A DNA stretch of 64,000 nt from Gemmiger formicilis (GTDB lineage Bacteria; Bacillota; Clostridia; Oscillospirales; Ruminococcaceae): contig NZ_WQOH01000100.1 of assembly GCF_018784445.1 (NCBI RefSeq), positions 1 through 64,000 on the forward strand. The letters run 5' to 3'. The notes under the pieces were generated by a model. That model was not told the DNA's origin and searched no databases. It saw nothing but the letters and a program-made list of their open reading frames with translations. The position numbers and the translations under genes were made by a program. Positions 45,920 through 55,796 of the stretch are shown here, piece by piece (position 1 is the stretch's first letter; every line of letters begins with the position of its first letter).

Positions 45920-46528
45920 ATGAAGGAACCTATGGTCATTACTATGGCGCGTGAGTACGCATCCGGCGGCAGCGAAATCGCACAGGCCGTCGCAGATAAG
46001 CTGGGTATCCCCCTGTACAATAAGGAGCTGATCACCCTTGCCGCCAAAAAAAGCGGCCTGACCGAGGAGGCCATCGCCGCCAGCGAGAACCAGCGCAGCG
46101 GCAGCCTGATTTACAGCCTGTACATGATGGGCAACACCATGCCCCTGGCCGACCAGGTCTATATTTTGCAGAGCAACGTCATTAAAGAGCTGGCCGCCCA
46201 GGGTCCCTGCGTCATTCTGGGCCGCTGCGGCGACTATGTCCTGCGGGAGCGCCCGAATGTGCTGCGCACCTTTGTCTATGCACCGCTGGATGCCCGCATC
46301 GGGTTCGCCAAGAGCCGCCCCGACGCCAAGGATATGCCCGACCGCCTGTGGGAGACCCAGCTGGCCAAGCATGACCGCGCCCGCGCGAGCTACTACAACT
46401 ACTACACCGAGAACCGCTGGGGCGAGGCCAAAAACTACGACCTGTGCTTGAATGCCACCCTGGGCCGCGAAGCCTGCGCTGACCTGATCGTCGCGGCGGC
46501 CAAGGCCATGCAAGCGGCCAACAAGTAA
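45920..46528 (+). CDS. Cytidylate kinase-like family protein
   Basis: 202 residues from the ATG at 45920 (GTGAGGTG upstream). ITMAREYASGGSEIAQAVADKLG replaces the classical P-loop in this family, followed by YNKELITLAA, CVILGRCGDYVL and a lid region (HDRARASYYNYYTENRWG). Members are related to CMP kinase but usually exist beside a genuine cmk, and their substrate is not established. It lies 22 bp before a DUF308 gene. A read from 45872 is possible but lacks a binding site. Confidence 0.88.
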   Translation: MKEPMVITMAREYASGGSEIAQAVADKLGIPLYNKELITLAAKKSGLTEEAIAASENQRSGSLIYSLYMMGNTMPLADQVYILQSNVIKELAAQGPCVILGRCGDYVLRERPNVLRTFVYAPLDARIGFAKSRPDAKDMPDRLWETQLAKHDRARASYYNYYTENRWGEAKNYDLCLNATLGREACADLIVAAAKAMQAANK

Positions 46529-46550
46529 AAACCGGAAGGAGCCACCCGCC

Positions 46551-47228
46551 ATGCTGCGCTATGTCAAAAGCGGAATGATGCTGTTGAGCATCGCCTATAT
46601 CGTCATCGGTATGATGCTGCTCATCATGCCCCAGACCAGCCTGCTCTGGATCTGCTACGCTTTCGGGGCCGTCGTGCTCATCACCGGCATCGTCTGCCTG
46701 ATCCAGTACGCCCGCATCCGCGGCACAGGCTTTACTGCGCCGTTCATGCTGGTGGGCGGCGTCATCACGGCGGGGCTGGGCATCTTTACGCTGGCGAAAC
46801 CGCAGGTGGTGGCGAGCTTTCTCCCCATCGTGTTCGGCATCTTCATCGTTGTGGACGGTTTGAGCCGCATCGGCAGCGCCATCGACCTTGCCAAGCGCAA
46901 GGGACAGAAATGGTGGGTGCTGCTGCTGCTCAGCATCGTCTCTGTTGCGCTGGGCATACTGCTGGTGCTGCATCCGTTTGGTGCGGCTGTCAGCGTCGTG
47001 ATGGTGTGCGGTATTCTGCTGATCGTCGAAGGTGCGATGAACTTAGGTTGCATTCTGTATGCTGCCATGGAGCTGCGCACACTGGACCGCATGGCGACTG
47101 CTGCCGCCAACGCTGCCATGTCCGCCATCGGTGACGCCCTGGACGAAGCCGAAGCCGCCGAGTCCCCCGCCGACACCCCGGTCGTTTACGACGCCGAGAG
47201 CAAGGATGTGTCGGAGGACGGTGAATAA
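46551..47228 (+). CDS. DUF308 (HdeD-like) membrane protein
   Basis: 225 residues with six hydrophobic helices in pairs, the repeating unit of DUF308/HdeD proteins (GMMLLIMPQTSLLWICYAFG, GILLVLHPFGAAVSVVMVCG). A cytosolic, acidic C-terminal tail (about 190-225) is typical of Clostridia members. HdeD of E. coli acts in acid resistance; no such role can be claimed here. AAGGAG precedes the start. Confidence 0.85.
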   Translation: MLRYVKSGMMLLSIAYIVIGMMLLIMPQTSLLWICYAFGAVVLITGIVCLIQYARIRGTGFTAPFMLVGGVITAGLGIFTLAKPQVVASFLPIVFGIFIVVDGLSRIGSAIDLAKRKGQKWWVLLLLSIVSVALGILLVLHPFGAAVSVVMVCGILLIVEGAMNLGCILYAAMELRTLDRMATAAANAAMSAIGDALDEAEAAESPADTPVVYDAESKDVSEDGE

Positions 47229-47243
47229 CCGTTCCGTGACACC

Positions 47244-47322
47244 GTAGGGGCGCATTCTATATGCGCCCGCAGCGCCGTGCCATCAGCAAACGGGCACGGG
47301 CGGATATAGAATCCGCCCCTAC
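47244..47322. repeat. GTAGGGG palindromic intergenic element 1
   Basis: Two 25-bp arms (47244-47268 and 47298-47322) are inverted copies of each other apart from two compensating G/C swaps, and each arm is itself a hairpin (GGGCGCA-N7-TGCGCCC). Outer ends GTAGGGGCG and CGCCCCTAC. Related elements occur at 55797 and 63276. Such REP-like units are dispersed in this bacterial group; function unknown. Confidence 0.8.
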
Positions 47323-47396
47323 AAGCTCCGTTTGCCCTTATTTTGTTTCCCGCGCGAACGTTCGCGAGTTATTTTTAAAGGAGAGAACCCCCATCC

Positions 47397-48800
47397 ATGT
47401 ATGACCTTATCATCGTAGGTGCCGGCCCTGCCGGTATTTTCACCGCGCTGGAGCTGCTGCGCAAAAGCTGCAACCCCCACAAGATCCTGCTCGTCGAAAA
47501 GGGCAAACCTGTGGAAAAGCGCCACTGCCCCAAGGATAAAACCGGCGTCTGCGTAAACTGCAAGCCGACCTGTGCCATTACCACCGGCTTTTCCGGCGCG
47601 GGCGCATTCTCGGACGGCAAGCTGTCCCTGTCCTACCAGGTCGGCGGCGAACTGCCCGACCTGATCGGTGAGGATTTTGCCCAGGAACTCATCGACTACA
47701 CCGACAAAATCTACCTTGAGTTCGGCGCTGACCCCAAGGTTGAGGGCGTTTACGAAGGCCCCGATATCAAGGACATCCGCAAGCGCGCCATCCAGGCGGG
47801 CCTGCAGCTGGTTGACTGCCCCATCCGCCATCTGGGCACCGAGAAGGCCCAGCAGCTCTATTTAAACATCCAGAACTATCTGGCCGACGCGGGCGTCGAG
47901 ATGCTGTTCAACACCGAGTGCGAGAACATCATCCTGGAGGATTCTGTCTGCAAGGGCGTCCGCCTGCGCGAGAAGGACGGCACCCGCGACGTGCTGGCGA
48001 AGCAGGTCGTCATTGCCACGGGCCGCCGCGGCGCGGACTGGCTGGAGAAACTCTGCGCCGAGCACAACATCGCCCACAAGCCCGGCACCGTTGACATCGG
48101 CGTCCGCGTCGAGTGCCGCAACGAGGTCATGGAGAAGATTAATCAGGTCCTGTACGAGGGCAAGCTGATCGGCTACCCGGCCCCGTGGCACAACAAGGTG
48201 CGCACCTTCTGCCAGAACCCCGGCGGCTTTGTCGCGCAGGAGAACTACGACAATGATCTGGCGGTCGTCAACGGCCACAGCTTCAAAGAGAAAAAGAGCA
48301 ACAACACCAACCTGGCGATTCTCGTCAGCCATAATTTTACCGAGCCGTTCAACCAGCCCATTGCCTACGCGCAGAAGGTCGGCGAGCTGACGAATATGCT
48401 GGGCGCGGGCCACATTCTGGTGCAGCGCTACGGTGATATCCTGGACGGCAAGCGCACCTGGGCCAAAGAGCTGGCCCGCACCAACGTCCGCCCGACGTTG
48501 AAGGACGCTGTGGCCGGTGATATCACCGCCGCCATGCCCTACCGCGCCATGGTCAACATCATTGAGTTCATCAAGATGATGGACGAGGTCGTTCCCGGTT
48601 TTGCCAGCCCCGAAACGCTGCTGTACAGCCCCGAGCTGAAGTTCTACTCCAACAAGGTCAAGATGGACACCGACTTGGAGACGAACATCGCGGGTCTGCA
48701 CTGCCTGGGTGATTCCTCCGGCTGGACGCGCGGCCTGATGATGGCCTCCGTCATGGGCGTCCTGATGGGCCGCAAGCTGATGGAGAAGCACGGATTTTAA
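47397..48800 (+). CDS. FAD-dependent oxidoreductase (COG2509 type)
   Basis: 467 residues. The N-terminal FAD-binding motif is IIVGAGPAGIFTALELL; a Cys cluster CPKDKTGVCVNCKPTC (about 42-58) follows; the middle holds ATGRRGADW; and the end has LHCLGDSSGWTRGLM. This matches uncharacterised FAD-dependent dehydrogenases of COG2509. The substrate is unknown. The Cys cluster might bind a metal, though it is common in the family. A strong terminator follows. Confidence 0.88.
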   Translation: MYDLIIVGAGPAGIFTALELLRKSCNPHKILLVEKGKPVEKRHCPKDKTGVCVNCKPTCAITTGFSGAGAFSDGKLSLSYQVGGELPDLIGEDFAQELIDYTDKIYLEFGADPKVEGVYEGPDIKDIRKRAIQAGLQLVDCPIRHLGTEKAQQLYLNIQNYLADAGVEMLFNTECENIILEDSVCKGVRLREKDGTRDVLAKQVVIATGRRGADWLEKLCAEHNIAHKPGTVDIGVRVECRNEVMEKINQVLYEGKLIGYPAPWHNKVRTFCQNPGGFVAQENYDNDLAVVNGHSFKEKKSNNTNLAILVSHNFTEPFNQPIAYAQKVGELTNMLGAGHILVQRYGDILDGKRTWAKELARTNVRPTLKDAVAGDITAAMPYRAMVNIIEFIKMMDEVVPGFASPETLLYSPELKFYSNKVKMDTDLETNIAGLHCLGDSSGWTRGLMMASVMGVLMGRKLMEKHGF

Positions 48801-49178
48801 CGGATACGATAAGGGGAGAGCGCCCGACGTGGGTGCTCTCCCCTGTTTTTATGCAGCCGCTGTTGCAGGGGGGCGGCGTTGCGGGGTTGCGAGCGTGGGC
48901 CCACGGTTGAGCGTGCGAAACCGGGGAGCGAGCAATGTTCGTCCCATGGGACGAACAACCGCACGAGCGGGTTTGCGCAGCAAACTGGCGGCGCTCGTTG
49001 TGCGCCGCCAAGCGGCCGACGCCCCGGGCGGTGTTTCCTCAAGCGGGGCCTCCCCTGCGGCCGCCCCCTTCCCCAAAATTTTTTACAAAAATTTTCAAAA
49101 ACCGCCCTCCGTGTGACAAGTAGGACACAACTGGGGTGTAGAATGACGACAAACCACAAATGAAAGGAGTTATCACCC
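48801..49178. other. 378-bp intergenic region with terminator and palindromes
   Basis: It contains the FAD-oxidoreductase terminator (stem GGGGAGAGC.CCC/GGG.GCTCTCCCC, 48813-48843, then TGTTTTT), a perfect 22-bp palindrome TGTTCGTCCCA/TGGGACGAACA (48936-48957), GGCGGCGC/GCGCCGCC (48987-48994 and 49002-49009) and GTGGGCCCAC (48895). An AT-rich stretch at 49075-49105 precedes the lipoprotein gene. No convincing gene or RNA family is seen. Confidence 0.7.
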
Positions 49179-50396
49179 ATGAAAAACCACACCCGCCTGC
49201 CCCTGCTTGTCACCGCCGCCGTGTTCGCCTTGACCGCCTGCGCCCCGGTGGCGGACACTACGCCCACTGCGGAACCCACCGCTACGCCGGAAATCACCGC
49301 TGAACCAACAGCGGAACCCGCTGCCGAAACAGGCCCGCTCTACGGCATGACTTCCCGCTACTCGCAAAGCGTTGTCTATGATGTCATGCCTGCCTTTAAT
49401 GACCAGTCGGACCACATCGGAACGAACGTTTACAAAAACGACCTGAACGCCGGGCAGGTTTCGCTGTTTTACAGTTGTGACGACTTGTGCAACGCTGAAC
49501 CCTATGTGACGAGCGACGCGGTGTACCTGCTCACCTACAACAGAGACCGCGACAACAAAATCATTGCCCTGTCCCATGACGGCACCAAAACGCATGAGAT
49601 TCCCTTTGACCCATACGCCGCATCTATCGCTTTATATAGTGACCGCTATTTCTATTGCGTGGGCGGTCTTGCCCCCTATAACACGGCAAGCGGCTTCCGC
49701 CTTGACTTGCAGACCGGCGAGACAACGCCCTGGGACTTACCCGCCGAGACAGCCGCCACACCGGACGCCGCCGGTGATTTTGCCGTAACCGCACGGCTCA
49801 TTTCAGACCACCCTGTTCCCTTCACGAGTGACCCGGAAATTTCCGACGCCCTTTTGCAAAACTCTCTGCTCGAGTACGATCTGATGGATGCTGCAACCGG
49901 AAAGCCCACTGCGAAAATTGCGAAATTTCCGTATAAGGGGGCTGACGACGGCAGCGGCTATGTCTATTACACCTACCTTGGGAAATCCGGAGACGATTTC
50001 TACTTCACCGGCGAGCACTCCCGCTCGGAGGAGGAGGGCATTAAAATGTCTGTTCTGCGTGTGGGCAGCGACGGCACGCAGGAGGATTTAGGACTTATGG
50101 TCAACGTGTCGCTTCGCGAATTGCGCCAAAATGGAGAGCTCCAGTGGCTTTTCGCAATGAGCAGCAATCCGGGCACCATCACGGTATACGACCTGCAAGG
50201 TACGCAAATTGCGCAGGTGAACCCGCCCGCCGGGGTGGAGTCGTACTATCCCCTTTCCATGCTGGATGACGGGCGTATTCTGTTGCTCATTGGCTATGAT
50301 CTCGACCACGACTACATGACCCGGTACGCCACCATCGACGCCGACGCCTTTTTGAACGGCAGCACCGAGTATACCGAGATGAAGTTTGTGGGGTAA
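49179..50396 (+). CDS. Lipoprotein with a probable beta-propeller, function unknown
   Basis: 405 residues. The signal peptide ends in the lipobox LTAC (Cys21), followed by a Pro-Thr-Glu linker (to about 48) and repeated short beta-rich blocks (DAVYLLTYNRDRDNKIIALS, DRYFYCVGGLAPYNTASGFR, GDDFYFTGEH, GRILLLIGYDLD) spaced as in a propeller of the DUF5050 kind. No catalytic motif. AAAGGAG lies nine bases before the ATG. It stands alone between two repeat-rich regions. Confidence 0.8.
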   Translation: MKNHTRLPLLVTAAVFALTACAPVADTTPTAEPTATPEITAEPTAEPAAETGPLYGMTSRYSQSVVYDVMPAFNDQSDHIGTNVYKNDLNAGQVSLFYSCDDLCNAEPYVTSDAVYLLTYNRDRDNKIIALSHDGTKTHEIPFDPYAASIALYSDRYFYCVGGLAPYNTASGFRLDLQTGETTPWDLPAETAATPDAAGDFAVTARLISDHPVPFTSDPEISDALLQNSLLEYDLMDAATGKPTAKIAKFPYKGADDGSGYVYYTYLGKSGDDFYFTGEHSRSEEEGIKMSVLRVGSDGTQEDLGLMVNVSLRELRQNGELQWLFAMSSNPGTITVYDLQGTQIAQVNPPAGVESYYPLSMLDDGRILLLIGYDLDHDYMTRYATIDADAFLNGSTEYTEMKFVG

Positions 50397-50495
50397 AGGG
50401 CACCCCCCTGCGGCGGGGTGAGGGCACCCCGCCCTACAAGTTACGGTACGGTGGGCCGTAGGGCGGCATGCCCTCATGCCGCCGGGCACGTTTCC
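50397..50495. repeat. AGGGCACCCCGCCCTAC repeat element, copy A
   Basis: Contains GGCGGGGTG/CACCCCGCC and GGCGGCAT/ATGCCGCC hairpins joined by a spacer that starts CTACAAGTTA. A near copy is at 63365-63442 (GGCAGGGTGAGGGCACCCCG, then a GGCGGCCTG-type hairpin). A third GC-rich hairpin (GGTCG/CGACC) follows at about 50515. Confidence 0.75.
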
Positions 50496-50603
50496 GCTGC
50501 CGCAAAGTTCCCGGGTCGTCGGGGACGCCGACCCCTGCAACGGTGGGCGCAGCTGCGGCGGCCAGAGGACTGGCCGCCCTACAACATGCCATTCATAAAA
50601 TAA

Positions 50604-50646
50604 AGCCCCGCCCCGGAAATGTTTTCCACATTGCCGGGGCGGGGCT
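50604..50646 (-). terminator. Terminator after dnaJ
   Basis: AGCCCCGCCCCGG and CCGGGGCGGGGCT (13 bp) with a 17-base loop, followed on the minus strand by TTATTTTATG. It lies 9 bp past the dnaJ stop and closes the heat-shock operon. Confidence 0.8.
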
Positions 50647-50655
50647 GTATAAAAT

Positions 50656-51834
50656 TCAGGACATGAACCGGTCTTTCAGGTTCTTGAAGAAGTTCTTGCG
50701 CTTCTCATAGTTCTCGTCCTTCAAGCTGTCCTCAAATGCCTTCAGGGCTTCGCGCTGGGTGCGGTTCAGCTTTTTGGGAATCTCCACATCCACGATGACA
50801 TACTGGTCACCGTGGCCGCGGCCGTTCAGATATTGGATGCCCTGGCCGCGCAGGCGGAACTTCGTGCCGCTCTGGGTGCCCTCGGGAATCTTCTGGGCGA
50901 CCTTGCCGTCCACAGTGGGCACTTCAATTTCAGCGCCCAGGACGGCCTGGGAGTAGGTAATCGGCACGCGGACGTAAACGTCGTAGCCGTCGCGCTCAAA
51001 CACGGCGTCGGGCTTGACCGTCACATGGACGATCACGTCACCGGCGGGGCCGCCGTTGGTGCCTGCGTCGCCCTGACCGCGCAGCGCGATGTTCTGGTCG
51101 TCGTCGATACCGGCGGGAATCTTGACTTCCAGCGTCTTGCGGGCGCTGGTCTTACCGGTGCCGCGGCAGGTCTTGCAGGGGTTCTTGATGATGGTGCCGC
51201 GGCCGCCGCAGTGCGGGCAGGGCTGCTGGCTCTGCATCACGCCAAAGGGCGTGCGCTGCTGGGTCACGACATAGCCGCGGCCGCCGCATTCGGTGCAGGT
51301 CTCGGGGCTGGTGCCGGGGGCACAGCCGTTGCCGTTGCAGTCCGGGCAGGTCTGCTGGCGGTTCAGCGTCACCTTTTTGGCGCAGCCGTGGGCCGCTTCC
51401 TCAAAGGTCAGGATGACGTTGGCCTGGATATCGTGGCCCTTGCGCGGGGCGTTGGGGTTGGCGCGGCTGGAACCGCCGAAACCGCCAAAGCCACCGCCGC
51501 CGAACAAATCGCCGAAGATATCGCCCAGGTCAACACCGCCTGCGCCGAAACCGCCGCCAAAGCCGCCACCGAAGCCGCCGCCGGGCTGGCCGGCCCCATA
51601 GTTGGGATCGACCCCAGCGAAACCGAACTGGTCATAGCGCTTGCGCTTGTCCGGGTCGGAAAGAACATCGTTGGCCTCGTTGACCTCCTTGAACTTTTCC
51701 TCGGCGTCCTTATCGCCGGGGTTCAAGTCGGGGTGGTACTTTTTGGCCAGCTTGCGGTAGGCGCTTTTGATCTCGGCATCGGTGGCGTTTTTGCCGATCC
51801 CCAGCACCTCGTAGTAATCACGTTTTTCTGCCAT
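50656..51834 (-). CDS. dnaJ: Chaperone DnaJ
   Basis: 392 residues: J domain with KKYHPDLN (His34-Pro-Asp), a Gly/Phe-rich region (about 75-125), four CxxCxGxG zinc repeats ([32 protein letters not shown]), and the C-terminal substrate-binding domain. It delivers clients to DnaK and stimulates its ATPase. It is the last gene of the operon, separated from dnaK by 252 bp of repeats, so it may rely on read-through. The start is usual for the family ([12 protein letters not shown]). Confidence 0.98.
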   Translation of the reverse strand: MAEKRDYYEVLGIGKNATDAEIKSAYRKLAKKYHPDLNPGDKDAEEKFKEVNEANDVLSDPDKRKRYDQFGFAGVDPNYGAGQPGGGFGGGFGGGFGAGGVDLGDIFGDLFGGGGFGGFGGSSRANPNAPRKGHDIQANVILTFEEAAHGCAKKVTLNRQQTCPDCNGNGCAPGTSPETCTECGGRGYVVTQQRTPFGVMQSQQPCPHCGGRGTIIKNPCKTCRGTGKTSARKTLEVKIPAGIDDDQNIALRGQGDAGTNGGPAGDVIVHVTVKPDAVFERDGYDVYVRVPITYSQAVLGAEIEVPTVDGKVAQKIPEGTQSGTKFRLRGQGIQYLNGRGHGDQYVIVDVEIPKKLNRTQREALKAFEDSLKDENYEKRKNFFKNLKDRFMS

Positions 51835-52086
51835 AGAATCTATCCCCTCTATTTATGGGTTGTGAAAAGGCTTCCCGCTGAGGGGAAGCTGTCCGCGCAG
51901 CGGACTGATGAGGTGGGAACTGCCGGCGATTGCCCATAAACAGGCTGCCACGGCAGCGCCGCCCCTCATCCGGCCTGCGGCCACCTTCCCCCGAGGGGGG
52001 AAGGCTTTATTTTAACTTTCTCTATAACCCCCAAGGGCCGCCGCCGGGGTAGCCCAGCGGCGGCCTTATTATGGGTTAGTTACGCA
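51835..52086. repeat. 252-bp repeat-rich spacer between dnaK and dnaJ
   Basis: Holds an inverted-repeat element (about 51,868-52,005) of the kind GGCTTCCC...CCTCATC...GGGGAAGGC found between many genes in this group, then GGCCGCCGC/GCGGCGGCC (52036-52044 and 52057-52065), a hairpin after dnaK with little T-run. No gene. An element with similar design lies at 56,998-57,110. Confidence 0.6.
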
Positions 52087-53919
52087 TCAAACCTCGTGGA
52101 AGTCGGCGTCAACGGCACCGTCATCCTTGGGCTGGCTACCGGCGTCGGGGCCGGGCTGGGCACCGGGCTGCTGGCCCTGTGCCTGGGCGGCCTGCTGGTA
52201 GACCTTCTCGCTGATGGCGTAGAAAGCCTTCTGCAGGTCATCCTGCTTTGCCTTGATGTCATCGATGCTGCCGGACTTCAGGGCCTCTTTCAGGGCGGAG
52301 AGCTTCGTCTCGACTTCGCTCTTCTCCTCAGCGGAGACCTTGTCGCCAAACTCGCCCAGGGCCTTCTCGGTCTGGAACACCATCTGGTCGGCGTTGTTGC
52401 GCACATCGACTTCCTCGCGGCGCTTCTTATCCTCAGCGGCATACTGCTCGGCGTCCTTGACAGCCTTGTCGATGTCGTCCTTGCTCATGTTGGTGGAAGC
52501 AGTGATCGTGATGCTCTGCTCCTTGCCGGTACCCAGGTCCTTCGCGCTGACGTGGACGATGCCGTTCGCGTCGATATCAAAGGTAACTTCGATCTGCGGC
52601 ACACCACGGGGAGCCGGAGCGATGCCATCCAGATGGAAGGTTCCCAGGCTCTTGTTGTCGCGGGCAAACTCACGCTCGCCCTGCAGGACGTTGACCTCAA
52701 CGCTGGGCTGGTTGTCCGCAGCGGTGGAGAAGATCTGGCTCTTCTTGGTGGGGATGGTGGTGTTGCGGTCGATGATCTTGGTGCAGACGCCGCCCAGGGT
52801 CTCAATGCCCAGGCTCAGCGGGGTGACATCCAGCAGCAGCAGGCCCTTGACATCGCCCTGCAGAACGCCGCCCTGAATGGAAGCGCCGACAGCAACGCAC
52901 TCATCGGGGTTGATGCCCTTGAACGGCTCGCAGCCCAGTTCCTTCTTGACAGCGTCGTAGACGGCGGGGATACGGGTGGAGCCGCCGACCATCAGGACCT
53001 TGGCCAAGTCAGAAGCCTTCAGGCCGGCGTCGGCCAGAGCCTTGCGGACGGGGGTCATGGTGCGCTCGACCAGGTCAGCGGTCAGCTCGTTGAACTTGGC
53101 GCGGGTCAGCGTCATATCCAGGTGCTTGGGGCCGTTGGCATCGGCGGTGATGAAGGGCAGGTTGATGTTGGTGGTGGTGGCGCTGGACAGCTCGATCTTA
53201 GCCTTCTCAGCGGCTTCCTTCAAACGCTGGGCAGCCATCTTATCCTTGCGCAGGTCGATGTTGTTCTCGCGCTGGAAGTCCTCGGCCATCCAGTTGATGA
53301 TGCGCTCATCGAAGTCATCGCCGCCCAGATGGGTATCACCGTTGGTGGCCAGAACCTCGGTAACGCCGTCGCCCATCTCGATGATGGAGACATCGAAGGT
53401 ACCGCCGCCCAAGTCGTAGACCATGATCTTCTGGTCGGCTTCCTTATCGATGCCGTAGGCCAGAGAAGCAGCGGTCGGCTCGTTGATGATACGCTTGACG
53501 TTCAGGCCGGCAATGGTACCTGCGTTCTTGGTGGCCTGACGCTGGCTGTCGTTGAAGTAGGCGGGGACGGTGATGACGGCCTCGGTGACAGGCTCGCCCA
53601 GGTAAGCCTCGGCGTCAGCCTTCAGCTTGCTCAGGATCATAGCGCTGATCTCTTCGGGGGTGTAGTCCTTGCCGCCGGCGTGGACCTTCTCGGCGGTGCC
53701 CATCTTACGCTTGATGGAGGAGATGGTATTCTCGGGGTTGGTGATGGCCTGTCGCTTTGCGACCTGGCCAACCAGACGCTCGCCGGTCTTGGTGAAGCCG
53801 ACGACAGACGGGGTGGTGCGGGCGCCCTCGGCGTTCGCGATGACGACAGGCTCGCCGCCTTCCATAACAGCGACGCAGCTATTGGTAGTACCAAGGTCAA
53901 TACCGATGATTTTGCTCAT
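52087..53919 (-). CDS. dnaK: Chaperone DnaK (Hsp70)
   Basis: 610 residues from the ATG at 53919 (GGGAG upstream). Nucleotide-binding domain: [36 protein letters not shown]; then the substrate-binding domain and a Gln/Gly/Ala-rich tail ending [13 protein letters not shown]-driven folding of unfolded proteins with GrpE and DnaJ, whose genes flank it. No separate CIRCE is seen before dnaK, so it relies on the hrcA promoter. Confidence 0.99.
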   Translation of the reverse strand: MSKIIGIDLGTTNSCVAVMEGGEPVVIANAEGARTTPSVVGFTKTGERLVGQVAKRQAITNPENTISSIKRKMGTAEKVHAGGKDYTPEEISAMILSKLKADAEAYLGEPVTEAVITVPAYFNDSQRQATKNAGTIAGLNVKRIINEPTAASLAYGIDKEADQKIMVYDLGGGTFDVSIIEMGDGVTEVLATNGDTHLGGDDFDERIINWMAEDFQRENNIDLRKDKMAAQRLKEAAEKAKIELSSATTTNINLPFITADANGPKHLDMTLTRAKFNELTADLVERTMTPVRKALADAGLKASDLAKVLMVGGSTRIPAVYDAVKKELGCEPFKGINPDECVAVGASIQGGVLQGDVKGLLLLDVTPLSLGIETLGGVCTKIIDRNTTIPTKKSQIFSTAADNQPSVEVNVLQGEREFARDNKSLGTFHLDGIAPAPRGVPQIEVTFDIDANGIVHVSAKDLGTGKEQSITITASTNMSKDDIDKAVKDAEQYAAEDKKRREEVDVRNNADQMVFQTEKALGEFGDKVSAEEKSEVETKLSALKEALKSGSIDDIKAKQDDLQKAFYAISEKVYQQAAQAQGQQPGAQPGPDAGSQPKDDGAVDADFHEV

Positions 53920-54000
53920 AATAAAAACTCCCTTCAAATTTGCTTTGAACAGTAGTGAATGTCAATTTATATGGAAACGAATCTTTTGATTCGGTTCGCC

Positions 54001-54594
54001 TTATTCTGCGACGACGACCATCGCGTGGCGGATGATCTTGTCACCGATCTTGTAGCCCTTCTGGAAAACCTGCGTGACGCTGCCGCTCTCCTGGCCCTCG
54101 GCGGCGGGGGCCTGCGAAACGGCGTTCATGAAGTTGGGGTCAAACGGCTGATTCAGCGCTTCGATTTCGGTAATGTTCAGCGTTTCCAGGGCCTTGGCGG
54201 CCTTGTCCAGCGTCATCATGACGCCCTTCTTGTAGTTCTCGTCGGTGCAGGCGGCGTTGGCAGCCATATCCAGCGTATCCAGGATGCCCAAAATCTGGGT
54301 CACAGCGTGGGACACACCGTCGTTGAACTTCTGGTCGGCCTCGCGCTGGCTGCGCTTGCGGTAGTTATCATACTCGGCGGCGGTGCGCAGCAGCTGGTTT
54401 TTCAGCTCCTCGTTCTTTTTCTCCGCCTCGTCCAGCTTAGCCTGCAAGGCCGCTGTCTCGTGGTGGTGCTTACCCTCGTGCTTTGCCTCGGGCTTCTCGG
54501 CCTTGGGGGCCTCCTGCTCAGGGGCCTTGGCCTCGGTCTCAGGCGCCTTGGTCTCTGCGGCGGGCGTCTGCTTGGTTTCTTTTTCGTGGCTCAT
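54001..54594 (-). CDS. grpE: Nucleotide exchange factor GrpE
   Basis: 197 residues from the ATG at 54594 (AAGGAG seven bases upstream). The N-terminal 50 residues are Glu/Ala/Pro/Lys-rich and disordered, then a coiled coil (ALQAKLDEAEKKNEELKNQ) with AAEYDNYRKRSQRE and the beta-domain ending VFQKGYKIGDKIIRHAMVVV. It exchanges nucleotide on DnaK. Between hrcA (21 bp) and dnaK (81 bp). Confidence 0.98.
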   Translation of the reverse strand: MSHEKETKQTPAAETKAPETEAKAPEQEAPKAEKPEAKHEGKHHHETAALQAKLDEAEKKNEELKNQLLRTAAEYDNYRKRSQREADQKFNDGVSHAVTQILGILDTLDMAANAACTDENYKKGVMMTLDKAAKALETLNITEIEALNQPFDPNFMNAVSQAPAAEGQESGSVTQVFQKGYKIGDKIIRHAMVVVAE

Positions 54595-54615
54595 TGCGGG
54601 TCTCCTTCTTTCCAA

Positions 54616-55629
54616 TTATTGGCCCTGCCCGGCCATACTCTGCCCTAGCTTTGCGGCAAAGTAGTCGAGGATCGGCAGCAGCCGCTCATATTCCATGCGG
54701 GTGGAACCGATGAGCGCCACCGAGCCTGTCAGCCCGCCACCCGCCAGATACCGCTTGCTGACGATGCAGCAGCCCGGCATGGCCGGATCCAGATCGCAGC
54801 CCAGGGTGGCCGTAACGCGGCTTCCCTCGGGGCGGATCAACTCGGTAGCGGCCTCGTTGTCGGAGAAAATCTCCAGCAGCGTGCCTAGGTTCTGGCGGAC
54901 ATCTGGCATCTTTGCCAGGTATTGTGCGCCTTCCAGGCAGGCCTGCGGGCCGGTGGTGACAAGTGCCTGCGCGGCCATGATCACGGGGCTGAGCCGCTCA
55001 CCTGCGGCCAGCACCAGGCTGGCCATCAGCATGGGGCTGAGGTCCTGCGGGGCTACAAACGTAAGCCCCCGGTTGAGCAGCTGCGCGATGTTGGCGGCGT
55101 CGTCCCGGGACAGGCCGGTATCGACGCGGGCCACGCGGGTACGCACCCCGCCTGCGCTGGTGACTGCCAGCACCGCCGCGCTGTACCGCCCGACCTGCAC
55201 AACCTCAAAGTGGGCGATGCAGAGATCCGGGGCCTGGGGCGTGGTGGCGGCAGCGGCGCAGCCAGTCAAATCAGCCAAACTGCGGGCTGCAGCGGGCACG
55301 AGCTTTTCCGGCTCGGCATCCATGGCGGCGAACAGGTCATCGATGTGGCGGCGGTCGGCATCCGGCAGGGCGCTGGCCTTCGGCGCATCGATCAGGTGGT
55401 CGAGGTAGTAGCGATAGCCTTGGGCACTGGGCACACGGCCTGCACTGGTGTGGGGCTGTTCCAGCAGGCCCAGCTTAGTCAGCGCCGCCATCTCGTTGCG
55501 CAGCGTTGCACTGGACAGTGCCATGTCAAAGTAGTTTGCCAGCAGGCCCGAACCGACCGGTTCGCCGCCGTTGGCATACAGGGCAACAATGGCTTCCAGT
55601 ATACGCTGCTTGCGCGCGTCCATGGCCAT
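54616..55629 (-). CDS. hrcA: Heat-inducible repressor HrcA
   Basis: 337 residues. The start at 55629 (MAMDARKQRILEAIVALY) is preferred because AAAGGAG is nine bases before it; the earlier in-frame ATG lies directly against the same site. The N-terminal winged helix (SSATLRNEMAALTKLGLLEQP, SAGRVPSAQGYRYYLD) binds CIRCE, and the C-terminal GAF-like part needs GroE for activity in Bacillus. It represses its own operon through the CIRCE at 55665. Confidence 0.97.
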   Translation of the reverse strand: MAMDARKQRILEAIVALYANGGEPVGSGLLANYFDMALSSATLRNEMAALTKLGLLEQPHTSAGRVPSAQGYRYYLDHLIDAPKASALPDADRRHIDDLFAAMDAEPEKLVPAAARSLADLTGCAAAATTPQAPDLCIAHFEVVQVGRYSAAVLAVTSAGGVRTRVARVDTGLSRDDAANIAQLLNRGLTFVAPQDLSPMLMASLVLAAGERLSPVIMAAQALVTTGPQACLEGAQYLAKMPDVRQNLGTLLEIFSDNEAATELIRPEGSRVTATLGCDLDPAMPGCCIVSKRYLAGGGLTGSVALIGSTRMEYERLLPILDYFAAKLGQSMAGQGQ

Positions 55630-55664
55630 GCTGCTCATCTCCTTTGGTTTGCTTTCGGTTTTGT

Positions 55665-55691
55665 TTAGCACTCTTTATCTCTGAGTGCTAA
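55665..55691. promoter_or_regulatory. CIRCE operator
   Basis: TTAGCACTC, 9 bp, GAGTGCTAA, a perfect match to the HrcA operator, between promoter and hrcA start. A single copy serves the operon. Confidence 0.97.
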
Positions 55692-55695
55692 GTTA

Positions 55696-55723
55696 ATTAT
55701 ATTCCCGTTTTGCAAACTGTCAA
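55696..55723 (-). promoter_or_regulatory. Heat-shock operon promoter
   Basis: TTGACA (plus 55718-55723), 16 bp, TATAAT (plus 55696-55701) on the minus strand, a vegetative-type promoter directly upstream of CIRCE. Confidence 0.85.
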
Positions 55724-55796
55724 GGGGTTTTTCCGATTTTTTTGTAAGTTTAACAGTTTCGTCACAATCACGGCAGGGTTCTTACCTATTATATAT

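Noticed and set aside
52096-53955. 619-codon frame opposite dnaK
   Set aside because: Long antisense frames opposite dnaK are a known codon-bias effect; the sequence shows no family features.
53920-54000. Second CIRCE or separate heat-shock promoter before dnaK
   Set aside because: No TTAGCACTC-type arms; only a weak GAATC/GATTC hairpin and a TTGACA without a matching -10 box.
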